From Paenibacillus ottowii (GTDB lineage Bacteria > Bacillota > Bacilli > Paenibacillales > Paenibacillaceae), in NCBI RefSeq assembly GCF_006874425.1, contig NZ_VIJZ01000002.1, forward strand, positions 186,001 to 250,000: a stretch of DNA of 64,000 nucleotides, read 5' to 3'. Made by a program: the position numbers and the translations under genes. The notes under the pieces were generated by a model. The model saw only the letters and a program-made list of their open reading frames with translations. It was not told the origin of the DNA and made no database searches. Positions 22,020 through 32,122 of this stretch are shown here, piece by piece. Position 1 is the stretch's first letter. Every line of letters begins with the position of its first letter.

Positions 22020-24677
22020 CTAATCCCGATTGTGACGCCCACGATTGGAGTTCGAATGACCGTTGGAATTGCCTTCCTGACTTCCATCCATAGTAGCTCC
22101 CGTGGTAGATGAATCCGTATTTACTGAATTTGTCATAGTATCCTCACCAGTAACGCCTGAATTCGGGGTAGTCGTCTGACCATTGCCCTGATTGGTATTA
22201 TTTCCGGTACCAAAATTGTCGTTACTGTTGCCTGTGCCTCCAGTACCATTTCCATTGTTCACTCCAGGAGACGTTGGAACTTGGTCAGATCCAGTACCAT
22301 CAGTACCTCCAGGAGACGTATTCCCCTGGTCTGTACCGTTCTGACCGTCTATATTCTCACCATTATCCGGTAGTGTTCCGTCCTGATTAGGATCGTTTCC
22401 TGTCTGTGGATCTACCGGAGTCGTCTCTGCCGGAATTTCTACACTAATTGTATTGGAAGCTGCAGATTCTTTACCATCTGCTCCATAAGCTACGACATAG
22501 TATTGATACGTTTTTCCAGCTACGGGAGACGTATCTTCCCCACTCGTGCCTCTCATTGCCTCCATAATCGTCCTAAAGCTTCCTTCAGAAGACTCTTTAC
22601 GATAAACGCGGTATTGTACATTATCTCCCTCGGCTGCATTCCAGGATAACGATACGATTTGGGTATCCTGACTATAAGACCCGCTCAGTCCACTTGGAGC
22701 AGTGGCCTGAACCGTCTCAACTGGCTTCTCCTCAACCGGTGGTTCATATCCCTTCGGCTCGCTAAATTGCGTTACCGGGTGCCCCTTGAGAGCTTCACCC
22801 ATGACTCTTCCGAAAAAGGCTGCCGACTGTCCGCTGTAGTTTCTCAACATATGCCTGCTGTCCGGCTTGTCATACCCCATCCATACCGCTCCGGTATATT
22901 CTGGCGTATATCCAACAAACCAAATGTCACGGTTGCCACTGTTGCCGCTGATTCCGCTTTGGGTCGTACCCGTTTTACCCGCTACAGGCCAGTCAATACG
23001 TGCTTTGCGACCTGTACCGCTATTGACTACATTTTGCATCATCTGTGTCATTTCATAAGCCGTTTTTTCACTCATAACTGATTTGGATTCCTCATTATGA
23101 GTATAAACCACTTGATCATCACTATTGTTAATTTGCTTGATGGAGTAAGCTTTTTGGAATTGTCCTTTATTGGCAAAAGCGCTATAGGCCTGAGCCATTT
23201 CAAGGGTATTAGTTCCTCTGCTCAATCCCCCCAAGGCGATAGCAAGCGAGTGATCATTTTTGTCCATCGGTATGCCCAGGTTTTCCGCAAATTGAACTCC
23301 TTTTTCCACACCAATTTGGTTCAACAGCCATACAGGTGGTATATTTTCAGACTTCGTAATGGCATCGATCATGCTGATGGACGAAGAGTAACCATGCAAG
23401 TTTTTCGGGCTGTATCCGTTAAAGCTCTGACGTTCGTTACTCAAAGGAGTATCTATCGTAAATTTACCGGATTCCAGAGCTGGTGCATAGGCTACAATCG
23501 GCTTAAAGGCCGAACCTGGCTGTCTGCGGCTCTGTGTCGCACGATTGAAAGTTCCCTTTTTGTAGTCCCGTCCAGGCGCCATCGCAGCAATCCCGCCTGT
23601 TTGGTTGTTAATGATAACCATCGAGGCTTGGACAGGCTGATCGTCAGGACTTTTCTCGAACATGTCATCATCTGCCATCGCTTGATCCAGCGCATTTTGA
23701 GCCTGAGCATCCATTGTCGTATGAATTTTATAACCGCCAATAATCAGGTCATTGCCGCTGACTCCTGGCAGTGCATCCTCTGCCTCATCCATAACATATT
23801 CTATGAAATTTTGATATTTTTGCACTTTTTCTGGTTGTTTGTAATCATAATTTACTGCCTTGGCCTCTTCCATCTCCTGTTTTCCAATCATCCCCTGCTC
23901 AAACATCAGCTGGAGAACCACAGCACGCCGGGCCTTTGAATTTTCCGGGTTACTGATCGGATTATACTTTGATGGCCCTTTCGGGATAGCTGCCAGTGTA
24001 GCAATTTGCCACAATTTTAATTGTTTTAAGTCTGACACGCCAAAATAGCCTTCCGACGCTGCCTTAATACCGGAATACGAGCGTCCAAACCAAATCCGAT
24101 TCAGATATAGCGTAATAATTTGATCTTTATTCAAATTTCGCTCCAGCGCCATTGCGATGGATACCTCTGTCGCTTTACGGAAAAAGGTTTTGTCACGTGT
24201 CAAAAATAAGTTTTTGGCCAGCTGCTGCGTCAGCGTACTGCCGCCTTCCACAGCCGAGCGGGCTATGACGTCCTTTACAGCCGCCCGACCGATAGACCAA
24301 ATATCGACACCCTGATGCTCATAAAAACGTTTATCTTCTGTTGCGACAAAAGCTTTTTTAAGCAAATCTGGTATTTCTTCACTTTTCACAGGATCACTTT
24401 TCTGCACAGACAGCTCACCCATGAGCACACCGTTGCGGTCATAAACCTTTGATGTCTCGTTCACTGTAATTTTGTCCTTGTTGGCTTTGTAGATTTTTTC
24501 GCCATTAACCATGACAAATAAATAGCCGCCAAGTGCGCAAAATATGGCTAATGCTGCTGTAATAAACAGCGTCCAGCCCACTCGCTTACCTGTTATTTTC
24601 TTTTTCTTGCCCTTCGGCTTCTCTTTAGATGTGTTTCTATTGCGATTGCCGGATCTGGACAATGAATCGTTTGGCAT
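22020..24677 (-). CDS. ponA: Class A penicillin-binding protein 1A with FN3 domain and Gly/Asn/Thr tail
   Basis: An 885-aa bifunctional peptidoglycan synthase. Order: basic cytoplasmic tail, one transmembrane helix (about 33-55), GT51 glycosyltransferase (EDKRFYEHQGVD, GGSTLTQQLAKN), transpeptidase with SxxK (GSAFKPI), SxN (KSENIPP) and KTG (AGKTGTT), then a fibronectin type III domain (SGLSGSYSQDTQIVSLSWNA...), then about 130 residues of low-complexity Gly/Asn/Thr/Asp. The tail is reminiscent of Bacillus PonA's extended C-terminus and probably lies in or on the wall. The gene stands alone between terminators. The symbol is by analogy; several class A PBPs may exist in this genome. Confidence 0.95.
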   Translation of the reverse strand: MPNDSLSRSGNRNRNTSKEKPKGKKKKITGKRVGWTLFITAALAIFCALGGYLFVMVNGEKIYKANKDKITVNETSKVYDRNGVLMGELSVQKSDPVKSEEIPDLLKKAFVATEDKRFYEHQGVDIWSIGRAAVKDVIARSAVEGGSTLTQQLAKNLFLTRDKTFFRKATEVSIAMALERNLNKDQIITLYLNRIWFGRSYSGIKAASEGYFGVSDLKQLKLWQIATLAAIPKGPSKYNPISNPENSKARRAVVLQLMFEQGMIGKQEMEEAKAVNYDYKQPEKVQKYQNFIEYVMDEAEDALPGVSGNDLIIGGYKIHTTMDAQAQNALDQAMADDDMFEKSPDDQPVQASMVIINNQTGGIAAMAPGRDYKKGTFNRATQSRRQPGSAFKPIVAYAPALESGKFTIDTPLSNERQSFNGYSPKNLHGYSSSISMIDAITKSENIPPVWLLNQIGVEKGVQFAENLGIPMDKNDHSLAIALGGLSRGTNTLEMAQAYSAFANKGQFQKAYSIKQINNSDDQVVYTHNEESKSVMSEKTAYEMTQMMQNVVNSGTGRKARIDWPVAGKTGTTQSGISGNSGNRDIWFVGYTPEYTGAVWMGYDKPDSRHMLRNYSGQSAAFFGRVMGEALKGHPVTQFSEPKGYEPPVEEKPVETVQATAPSGLSGSYSQDTQIVSLSWNAAEGDNVQYRVYRKESSEGSFRTIMEAMRGTSGEDTSPVAGKTYQYYVVAYGADGKESAASNTISVEIPAETTPVDPQTGNDPNQDGTLPDNGENIDGQNGTDQGNTSPGGTDGTGSDQVPTSPGVNNGNGTGGTGNSNDNFGTGNNTNQGNGQTTTPNSGVTGEDTMTNSVNTDSSTTGATMDGSQEGNSNGHSNSNRGRHNRD

Positions 24678-24770
24678 TCCCCTGACTCCCTTTCGCGAAT
24701 AATCATAATGTCACCGAGCATAGGCTTAAAGCTGGCTGTCGGTACATGAAAGTAAACGGAATGAAAAGAA

Positions 24771-24787
24771 CAACCCTGATCAGGTTG
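24771..24787 (-). terminator. Probable terminator after hfq
   Basis: CAACC-TGATCA-GGGTTG forms a hairpin whose minus-strand 3' side runs into TTCTTTTC. It lies 80 bp after the hfq stop in a 189-bp gap that otherwise shows no gene; it would end the mutS-mutL-miaA-hfq transcript. Confidence 0.5.
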
Positions 24788-24866
24788 CTCCCGGTCACAT
24801 TCCTATACAGTTAGACGAGACGGACGCCTGAAAAGTTTCATCATCTGGGCGGCCGTCGCGCCGTAA

Positions 24867-25109
24867 TCAGTTATCGCTAGCGTTATCTTGTTGTACAAGC
24901 GACACATTGCGCTGCGGTGTAAAGGTGGAGATGGCATGCTTGTAGATCAGTTGCTGCTTCCCATCCGAATCGATAACAATTGTAAAATTGTCAAACGCCT
25001 TAATCGTTCCTCGCACCTGGAATCCATTGATGAGGTATACCGTTACAGGTATAGAATCCTTGCGCAATTGGTTCAGAAACGTATCTTGGATATTAATAGA
25101 CTTGTTCAT
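24867..25109 (-). CDS. hfq: Hfq RNA chaperone
   Basis: An 80-aa Sm-like protein that forms a hexamer and binds A-rich and U-rich RNA. The Sm1 motif ([22 protein letters not shown], then [10 protein letters not shown]) and the Sm2 motif (YKHAIST) are clear. I start at MNKSINIQ, which follows GGGGGT and agrees with the family length; an in-frame upstream ATG eight codons earlier is less likely. It follows miaA by 20 bp as in most bacteria. The short acidic tail (QQDNASDN) is typical of Gram-positive Hfq. Confidence 0.97.
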   Translation of the reverse strand: MNKSINIQDTFLNQLRKDSIPVTVYLINGFQVRGTIKAFDNFTIVIDSDGKQQLIYKHAISTFTPQRNVSLVQQDNASDN

Positions 25110-25129
25110 TTTAGCCGTACCCCCAATAA

Positions 25130-26110
25130 TCATTTGGATTGTTTTGAAGTATATTCAAGGTCTGTCCGGAACTTTCCTGCTATAATTTCGTGTATTCGGG
25201 CAGCATGAGCAGAAAAATTTTCGAAATCAGTGACATCTACCCACTGGATATCCTTCATATGGCGAAACCACGAGAGCTGCCGCTTCGCAAAATGACGCGT
25301 ATCCCGTTTTAGCCAAGTCACCGCCTCCTCCAAAGACACCTCTCCCCGCAGGTAGGAGGATATCTCTTTATAGCCTAGACCTTGCATGGAGATGGCATCG
25401 CTTCGCACTCCCCGTTCCATTAAGGAGGTTACCTCAGCAACAAGCCCTTGATCGAGCATCCCGTCAATTCGGTCTTCAATACGTTTATATAGCATTTGCC
25501 TATCCATTGTCAAACCCACGATGCAGAGTTGGTAGGGTGATTCCTTTTTTTGATTGGCAAGTTGAGAGCTAAGTGTTGTTCCGCTAACATGGTAAATCTC
25601 CAGCGCTCTCACGACTCGACGACGATCATTAGGATGCAAACGAAGTGCACTTTCGGGATCAACTGCCTGTAGTCGCGCATGAAGTGCGTCAGCTCCAAAC
25701 TGATCGGCATAGTCAAGTTGTTCCTGGCGAAAAGCTTCATCAGCTCCTACCTCGGAAAACTTATATTCATAGCACACGGATTCTACATATAAACCCGTTC
25801 CACCTACGATAAAAGGCAGCTTTCCTCTAGATTGAATATCAGGTATGAGACGACGACAGTCTTCCTGAAATTGGGCTACTGAATATGGGTATTCAGGCTC
25901 ATGAATATCAATTAAATGGTGCTTGATTCCTTTCATTTCCTGCTCGGAAATTTTGGCAGTTCCAATGTCCATATGGCGGTATACCTGCATGGAATCCCCG
26001 GAAATAATTTCCGCGTCAAAATGTCGAGCCATCTCGATGCTTAGTTTCGTCTTGCCAACCGCAGTCGGGCCCACAAGAACAAGTAGTTTAGGCTTAGATG
26101 CCACTGTCAA
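25130..26110 (-). CDS. miaA: MiaA, tRNA dimethylallyltransferase
   Basis: A 326-aa enzyme that adds a dimethylallyl group to N6 of A37 in tRNAs reading UNN codons. Walker A is GPTAVGKT, followed by [18 protein letters not shown] (substrate loop), HHLIDI and [10 protein letters not shown]. The start is not ATG: the best candidate is a TTG about 8 bp after GGAG, with another TTG two codons earlier and a GTG two codons later. The 5' end overlaps the methyltransferase gene by 17 bp. Confidence 0.95.
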   Translation of the reverse strand: MTVASKPKLLVLVGPTAVGKTKLSIEMARHFDAEIISGDSMQVYRHMDIGTAKISEQEMKGIKHHLIDIHEPEYPYSVAQFQEDCRRLIPDIQSRGKLPFIVGGTGLYVESVCYEYKFSEVGADEAFRQEQLDYADQFGADALHARLQAVDPESALRLHPNDRRRVVRALEIYHVSGTTLSSQLANQKKESPYQLCIVGLTMDRQMLYKRIEDRIDGMLDQGLVAEVTSLMERGVRSDAISMQGLGYKEISSYLRGEVSLEEAVTWLKRDTRHFAKRQLSWFRHMKDIQWVDVTDFENFSAHAARIHEIIAGKFRTDLEYTSKQSK

Positions 26111-26945
26111 TATCAATCACTCCGTACACTGTTTTCGTTGTGCCTCGTTGTTCCACACGGAAGCCGAGACGGGCAAACTCACCGCTACCCCTTTTTTCTT
26201 TTAATACAATTGTTTTTCGCGCAACCCTTTTCGCTTGTAAAATACTCTCTTCCTCCAGCGCATCTGGATTAGCCAAACCTCTTAAGGGACCGATTGCACT
26301 GGAATCGAGCAACGGATCACGGAACATCGGATCAAAATAAATAATATCTACACTGCGGTTCGGCAAGCTGCGCAAATAGTCCAGATGATGACCAAAATGA
26401 ACGTCAATGTTGGAAAAAGCTCTATCTACTTCAGCGTTACCGGAACGATAATGCCTCATTCCATCCTTGATTAGTGCATAGACGGGGAATGAACTCTCCA
26501 CAGCTGTAACTTGTCCAGAGCTTCCCGTTCCAATGGAAAATAAAAGAGAATCCGTACCGAGTCCTGCGGTGCAGTCCAGAACGGTATCCCCTGGGACAAG
26601 TCGGGCAGCCGCCAACATGGGATCTGGCTCGCCCTTTAACACCCTTTTGGCTCGAATAAAGCCCATGCTTGGATGAAAAACCATCGGTGCTTGTTCCAGA
26701 CCAATCAGTCTCACTCCGTTCTGCACCAGCACCAGAGCCTGACGGACTTTGTGAGCCGCGATTAGCTTAGCTACGGATATGCCACGACGTGGGGCGTACA
26801 GCACTCCAAGCTCGGCTGCAAGCAGCTTCGCACGCTCCACCACCTCGGCCGAGGGAGAGTCTCCTGTCGTGACCAGTAATTCAGCTTGCTTCTCATGAAG
26901 CACCCTCTGCTTGTCTTCTTCACGGTTTTCCCAATCCTGCAACAT
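26094..26945 (-). CDS. Class I SAM-dependent methyltransferase (RsmJ-like)
   Basis: A 283-aa protein with a Rossmann methyltransferase core: VLDCTAGLGTDSLLFS (motif I, about 130), and IIYFDPMFRDPLL, where the DPMF motif resembles the DPMY/DPPF of 16S rRNA m2G1516 methyltransferase RsmJ and related DUF548 proteins. The N-terminal 90 residues carry TTGDSPSAEVVERAKLLAAELGV, also seen in RsmJ-like proteins of Firmicutes. It lies between mutL and miaA with overlaps, as is common in Paenibacillus. The exact RNA target is not established. Confidence 0.85.
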   Translation of the reverse strand: MLQDWENREEDKQRVLHEKQAELLVTTGDSPSAEVVERAKLLAAELGVLYAPRRGISVAKLIAAHKVRQALVLVQNGVRLIGLEQAPMVFHPSMGFIRAKRVLKGEPDPMLAAARLVPGDTVLDCTAGLGTDSLLFSIGTGSSGQVTAVESSFPVYALIKDGMRHYRSGNAEVDRAFSNIDVHFGHHLDYLRSLPNRSVDIIYFDPMFRDPLLDSSAIGPLRGLANPDALEEESILQAKRVARKTIVLKEKRGSGEFARLGFRVEQRGTTKTVYGVIDIDSGI

Positions 26946-26957
26946 ATTTATACTCCC

Positions 26958-29123
26958 TTACATTACTCTTTTAAACAGTTTCTCCAAATCATATGTGGAA
27001 AAGGAAACAACGATGGGCCGCCCGTGGGGGCAGGTATAGGGCTGTTTACAGGCTGCCAAACGCTCTAGCAGCACGGCAGCCTGTCGGTCAGTCAGCTTCT
27101 GATTGGCTTTAATCGAAGCCCGGCAGGAGCACATAATTGAGGCTGCTTCCCGCAGTTTAGCTAGATCGATAGCTTTTTCCTCCAGTACCCATCCGGCCAT
27201 TTCTTCAATGACATCTGCTTCTTCCCCTTTGGGCAGCCAGTACGGATATGAGCTGACACGGAAGGTTTGCCCGCCAAAATGCTCCAAGTACACCCCCGCC
27301 TGTTCAAACCAGTGCAGCCTTGCTTTCAATTTTTCCGTCTCGGAAGGCGTAAATTCCAATGTAATTGGCAGTAGTAACTCCTGTGATACTGATTCAGGAT
27401 TACCAAATTTTTCGTAATAAAATTCGTAATTGACCCGCTCATGCGCGGCATGCTGATCAATTAAATACAAGCCCTGGTCGTTCTGCGCAATCAGATAGGT
27501 CCCATGGTGCTGACCGATTAAACTCAGCTCAGGAAACGTGGGCAACTCGGGGGCTGCTCCCGACAATGCTGTCAATTGCTCTGTATTTGGATGATCCTGG
27601 CCCGGTTCCTGATTCGTGAAATTAGTAGTGTTCTCTGCAATTGGTGAATTAGAAGAACGGTAAGCAGCAGTAGCAGCCGTTTCCTGTATCCCTTGGCTGT
27701 ACAAAGAAGAGGCACCTGTCTCTGCATGATCTCCTGTGGATGTCCGTGTAGTCGTACCATCAGGAAGTGACACGCTTTCTCTACCATCACTTCCATTGTT
27801 GTTTTCCACAAAATCCGCATCAAGTTCATCATCACTCATACTCGGATTAGCGAATTTGTTTGGCTGTCCAATAACTGAATGACTCTCTTTATTTGGATGT
27901 TGCTTACGCTGCTCGTTCATCCTCTTACTTTCTTCCTTATTGCTCAAGTGATTAGGTTGAGGCGATTTTTGAACCTGCTGCGAAGCCATAGAAAGAGGTT
28001 GTGTTCTATTATGACTATCATTTGCAGAAGTATCTACTTCCGCACCGCTTCCTTTTGAGAAGTGAAACTGCTCCTGCACAAACGAACCGCTATCCTTGCC
28101 GCCAATTTCGCGCTTAACTGCCTTCGGAATCAGCACTTGCTGCCCTAGTACAGCTTTTACCGAATCTTCAACCAGTTGAAACAGTTCAGCTTCTTTGCTG
28201 AACCTCACCTCCAGCTTGGCTGGATGAACATTAACATCTACCAAAGAAGGATGCATGTCAAGTTGGATCACAGCCAGCGGATAACGATTAATTGGCAACA
28301 AAGTGTGATACGCCTTGAGCAGTGCCTGATTGAGCCCAAAGCTTCGCACAAATCGTCCATTCACAACCGTCGAGATTGCATTTCGATTCGATCTGGTCCA
28401 TTCTGGACGGCTCACATAACCACTAATGCGGTAATCAAGGCTCTCTCCTTCCAGCACCAACATCGATTTTGCCGCAGAAGTTCCATAAATAGCAGCGATC
28501 ACCTGGAGCAAATCACCATTTCCCAGCGTTTGCAGCAATGTATTGCCATTATGCCGCAATGTGAAGGCCACTTCCGGGTGCGAGAGTGCCATCCGGTATA
28601 AAACATCCGAAATGTGTCCCAACTCCGTCTGGATCGTTTTCATATATTTTAGCCGTGCAGGTGTATTATAAAACAGCTCACGTACGGTAAAATCCGTCCC
28701 CTGCCTACCAGCAGCATCCTCGTGAAGCACCAGTTTACCGCCCTCAATCACCAATTTACGGGCACGGCCGTCATCTCCAGCCGCTGTGAGCAGCTCTACT
28801 TTTGATACAGCCGCTATACTTGGCAATGCCTCTCCCCGGAAGCCGAGACTTGTGATTTGAAACAGGTCACGGCCATGTCCGATTTTGCTTGTTGCATGCC
28901 GATAAAATGCCGTTTCTACGTCTTCAGGCTCAATCCCACTGCCATTATCCGTCACCCGAATACTTTGCAGGCCGCCTTCTTCTACCCATACATCCACCCG
29001 TGTACTGCCAGCATCAATCGCATTTTCCACCAGTTCCTTCACGACAGAGGCTGGACGTTCCACGACCTCACCGGCAGCAATCTGGTTGGCAATATGCTCA
29101 TCCAACACTCGAATTTTAGACAT
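26958..29123 (-). CDS. mutL: MutL, DNA mismatch repair endonuclease
   Basis: A 721-aa mismatch-repair protein. The GHKL ATPase has KELVENAIDAGS, RVTDNGSGI and LGFRGEALPSIAAVS; the transducer domain follows to about 330. Residues about 345-520 are a long, poorly conserved Ser/Asn/Gln-rich linker. The C-terminal endonuclease metal motif DQHAAHERVNYE and the zinc-site CPHGRP are both present, so this is a nicking MutL of the non-Dam type. GGAGGAGG precedes the ATG. It directly follows mutS. Confidence 0.98.
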   Translation of the reverse strand: MSKIRVLDEHIANQIAAGEVVERPASVVKELVENAIDAGSTRVDVWVEEGGLQSIRVTDNGSGIEPEDVETAFYRHATSKIGHGRDLFQITSLGFRGEALPSIAAVSKVELLTAAGDDGRARKLVIEGGKLVLHEDAAGRQGTDFTVRELFYNTPARLKYMKTIQTELGHISDVLYRMALSHPEVAFTLRHNGNTLLQTLGNGDLLQVIAAIYGTSAAKSMLVLEGESLDYRISGYVSRPEWTRSNRNAISTVVNGRFVRSFGLNQALLKAYHTLLPINRYPLAVIQLDMHPSLVDVNVHPAKLEVRFSKEAELFQLVEDSVKAVLGQQVLIPKAVKREIGGKDSGSFVQEQFHFSKGSGAEVDTSANDSHNRTQPLSMASQQVQKSPQPNHLSNKEESKRMNEQRKQHPNKESHSVIGQPNKFANPSMSDDELDADFVENNNGSDGRESVSLPDGTTTRTSTGDHAETGASSLYSQGIQETAATAAYRSSNSPIAENTTNFTNQEPGQDHPNTEQLTALSGAAPELPTFPELSLIGQHHGTYLIAQNDQGLYLIDQHAAHERVNYEFYYEKFGNPESVSQELLLPITLEFTPSETEKLKARLHWFEQAGVYLEHFGGQTFRVSSYPYWLPKGEEADVIEEMAGWVLEEKAIDLAKLREAASIMCSCRASIKANQKLTDRQAAVLLERLAACKQPYTCPHGRPIVVSFSTYDLEKLFKRVM

Positions 29124-29192
29124 CCTGTTGACCTCCTCCTGACTTTAAAGTGTGATGAAAAATAAGCAAAATAATAATTTAGTATATTTTAA

Positions 29193-32012
29193 TTACAGAC
29201 CATTGGCCTTGTTTTTTAATTCATTTAACAGCTGCATTGCCTGTAAGGGCGTCATGTTCATGACATCGGCATTTTTCACCTTCCGTAAAATTTGGCGCAC
29301 GATCGGATTAGCTTCTGCCAGCTCTGGGTGTGGCTTGGAGGGAGCAATATCCTGCTCTCCGAAAATGGACAGCTGTACCACTTCAGATGCTGCTTGCTCC
29401 AGCTTGCTTGAGTCTTCCACACCCTGTAGCGTGTCTTCCTTGACCAAGGTGGCTTGCTGTGATCCAGACTGGGCCTGTGATACAGTTTCTATATTTGCTG
29501 GCAATGCCTGGTCTGCATGTTTGGCTGTCATTGGAGAAATCTCTTCTGTCCCTGAAACGGAACGGACATCAGTCCCTTCCTTCGCTCCTCCTGCTGTCTC
29601 AGTGCCTGCCGTTACTTGAGCAGCCGCCTGCTCAAACCCATACAATAGACCATTCGCCCGCTCAATAATGTTATTAGGCAAACCTGCAAGCCGGGCACAA
29701 TAGATGCCATAGCTGCTACTAGCCGCGCCCGGTATGAGCTTGCGCAGGAAGTTCACCTTGTCGCCGCTTTCCTGCACAGCCATAGAGTAATTTCGCAGTG
29801 AAGACAAACCTTGCTCCAAATGGGCCAGCTCATGGAAATGGGTAGATACCAGCGCCTTACAGCCAATAGTATCATGCACAAATTCGATAACCGCTTGTGC
29901 AATGGCCATTCCTTCACTGGTGGACGTACCTCTTCCCAGCTCATCAATAATAATCAAGCTGCGCGGAGTTGCTTTTTCTGTCATGACTTGAATATCTGCC
30001 ATTTCGACCATAAATGTACTCTGCCCGCCGATAAGATCATCCGCAGCGCCAATCCGTGTGAAAATGCGATCCAGCATCGGTACTTTAGCACGTGCAGCCG
30101 GGACAAAACAGCCAATTTGAGCCATAATTGCAATGAGTGCAACCTGACGCATATACGTACTTTTCCCAGCCATATTCGGGCCAGTGATGAGTAGAATATG
30201 CGCATCGGCTTCCTCCAACACTGTGTTGTTGGCGATAAAGCCGCCATCTTTCATAACAGCTTCCACAACAGGGTGCCGCCCTTGTTCTACAACAAAGTCA
30301 TATCCTGTTGTCAGCTCAGGTTTTACAAACCCTCGTTCCGCGCTAACCGTCGCCAGCGACTGATACACGTCAATTTCAGCAACTTGCTCTGCCAGCTTTT
30401 GCAGGCGAGGAATTTCAGCGTTCAGTTTACTGCGAAGCTCGGAGAAAAGCGTGTACTCCAGATCAACCATTTTATCCTCAGCTTCCAGAATTAGCGATTC
30501 CTTTTCCTTCAATTCTGGTGTGATATACCGTTCAGCATTCGCCAACGTCTGTTTGCGTTCATATCGACCTTCCGGTAATGAAGCCAAATTGGATTTGGTC
30601 ACCTCGATGTAATAACCAAATACTTTGTTGTATCCGATCTTGAGCGACCGAATACCGGTTGCCACACGCTCCTTGGCCTCCAGCTCAGCGATCCAACGTT
30701 TACCGTTCACACTCGCCTCACGCAGTTCGTCCAGACGCTGATGGTAGCCTTCCTTAATAAGTCCTCCATCTCTTACGGAAATCGGAGGTTCATCGGCAAC
30801 TGCTTCTTCAATCAATGTACACAGGTCTGTACAGCTGTCCAATGTTTGGGCAATCCGTCTCAGTGTGTTCGACGGAGATTCAGCGCACAGCTCGCGCAAA
30901 GACGGAATTTGGGCCAGGGACAGCTTGAGGGCGATCAAATCGCGTGCATTTGCACTACCAAAGGCGATCCGCCCTACCAAACGCTCCAGGTCGTAAATCT
31001 CTTTAAGCTGAGTACGTACGTCCTCGCGGAAAATAAACTGGTGGTAAAGCTTGTCTACCGCTTCTAACCGTTCCTCAATTAAACTGCTGCTCAACAACGG
31101 CTTATCGATCCACCGCCGCAACAAACGTGCGCCCATGGATGTCTCTGTCCGATCCAGCAACCACAGCAGCGAGCCTTTTTTGGAGCGTTCACGTACCGTC
31201 TCCACCAGTTCCAGATTCCGGCGGGTAAATGGATCCAGAATCATAAAATGATTGGGCTCATAGACTGAAATTTGGGTCAGTTGGCCTAGCGATCTTTTTT
31301 GCGTTTCATTTAAATAGGAAATCAAGCGCGATACGCACCGTCTGCGTTCCTCCGTAAGCCTTGCCCACGTGGCTTCACCGAATTGATCCCGTACCAGATC
31401 ATCCTTCGATTTGTCCCAGGCCGTATATACAACGCGCCGTCCAACGGGAGACATACGGGAGGTCACGAAATCGAGCAAATGGGCATCCCCCAACATTTCG
31501 GACGGCTCATAAATGTTAATTTCATCTAATAGCCATTCTTTCGAATCAGGTACGGAAGTCACATAGAGTTCACCTGTCGACAAGTCACACGCCGCCAGTG
31601 CCAGCATCCCATCCGTCTCTGTGACACATACCATGTAGTTGTTGGATTTGTCACCCAGCACCTTGCCTTCCATTACCGTACCCGGGGTCACAACACGGAC
31701 AATATCCCGTCGCACCATCCCCTTGGTGGCAGAGGGCTCCTCCATTTGCTCACAGATGGCCACCTTATAACCCTTCTCAATGAGGCGTTGTATGTAATTT
31801 TCTGCTGAATGATAAGGCACGCCGCACATCGGAATTTTCTCCGCGACGCCACCCTCGCGACCAGTCAGTGTAATTTCCAGCTCCTTGGATGCAAGAATCG
31901 CATCATCAAAAAACATCTCGTAAAAATCGCCAAGACGAAAAAACAGAAATGCATCTTTAGCCTGCTCTTTTATGGATAAATATTGCTCAATCATCGGTGT
32001 ATATTTAGACAT
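29193..32012 (-). CDS. mutS: MutS, DNA mismatch recognition ATPase
   Basis: A 939-aa mismatch sensor. The N-terminus MSKYTPMIEQYLSIKEQ and the mismatch-intercalating FYE (RLGDFYEMF) identify MutS1; Walker A is GPNMAGKST, and DELGRGTSTSEGMAI is Walker B. About 85 residues (roughly 805-890) between the ATPase and the C-terminal dimerisation helix are low complexity and longer than in B. subtilis (858 aa), containing QLSIFGEQD, which may bind the sliding clamp. An open frame of 27 codons upstream has no role because the family start is after AGGAAAAGG. Confidence 0.97.
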   Translation of the reverse strand: MSKYTPMIEQYLSIKEQAKDAFLFFRLGDFYEMFFDDAILASKELEITLTGREGGVAEKIPMCGVPYHSAENYIQRLIEKGYKVAICEQMEEPSATKGMVRRDIVRVVTPGTVMEGKVLGDKSNNYMVCVTETDGMLALAACDLSTGELYVTSVPDSKEWLLDEINIYEPSEMLGDAHLLDFVTSRMSPVGRRVVYTAWDKSKDDLVRDQFGEATWARLTEERRRCVSRLISYLNETQKRSLGQLTQISVYEPNHFMILDPFTRRNLELVETVRERSKKGSLLWLLDRTETSMGARLLRRWIDKPLLSSSLIEERLEAVDKLYHQFIFREDVRTQLKEIYDLERLVGRIAFGSANARDLIALKLSLAQIPSLRELCAESPSNTLRRIAQTLDSCTDLCTLIEEAVADEPPISVRDGGLIKEGYHQRLDELREASVNGKRWIAELEAKERVATGIRSLKIGYNKVFGYYIEVTKSNLASLPEGRYERKQTLANAERYITPELKEKESLILEAEDKMVDLEYTLFSELRSKLNAEIPRLQKLAEQVAEIDVYQSLATVSAERGFVKPELTTGYDFVVEQGRHPVVEAVMKDGGFIANNTVLEEADAHILLITGPNMAGKSTYMRQVALIAIMAQIGCFVPAARAKVPMLDRIFTRIGAADDLIGGQSTFMVEMADIQVMTEKATPRSLIIIDELGRGTSTSEGMAIAQAVIEFVHDTIGCKALVSTHFHELAHLEQGLSSLRNYSMAVQESGDKVNFLRKLIPGAASSSYGIYCARLAGLPNNIIERANGLLYGFEQAAAQVTAGTETAGGAKEGTDVRSVSGTEEISPMTAKHADQALPANIETVSQAQSGSQQATLVKEDTLQGVEDSSKLEQAASEVVQLSIFGEQDIAPSKPHPELAEANPIVRQILRKVKNADVMNMTPLQAMQLLNELKNKANGL

Positions 32013-32122
32013 ACCTTTTCCTAGCCCCCACACTTTGTTCCGTTTAAACTCACAATTACCTTTCATTATATCAAAAATGACAGTCGATAACATGAAACCA
32101 TCTCGGGTGTTGACACTTGATT

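Noticed and set aside
23097..23939. 280-codon rightward frame opposite PBP1A
   Set aside because: It is antisense to the transpeptidase domain, with no ribosome-binding site and no familiar protein features; long antisense frames arise from codon bias.
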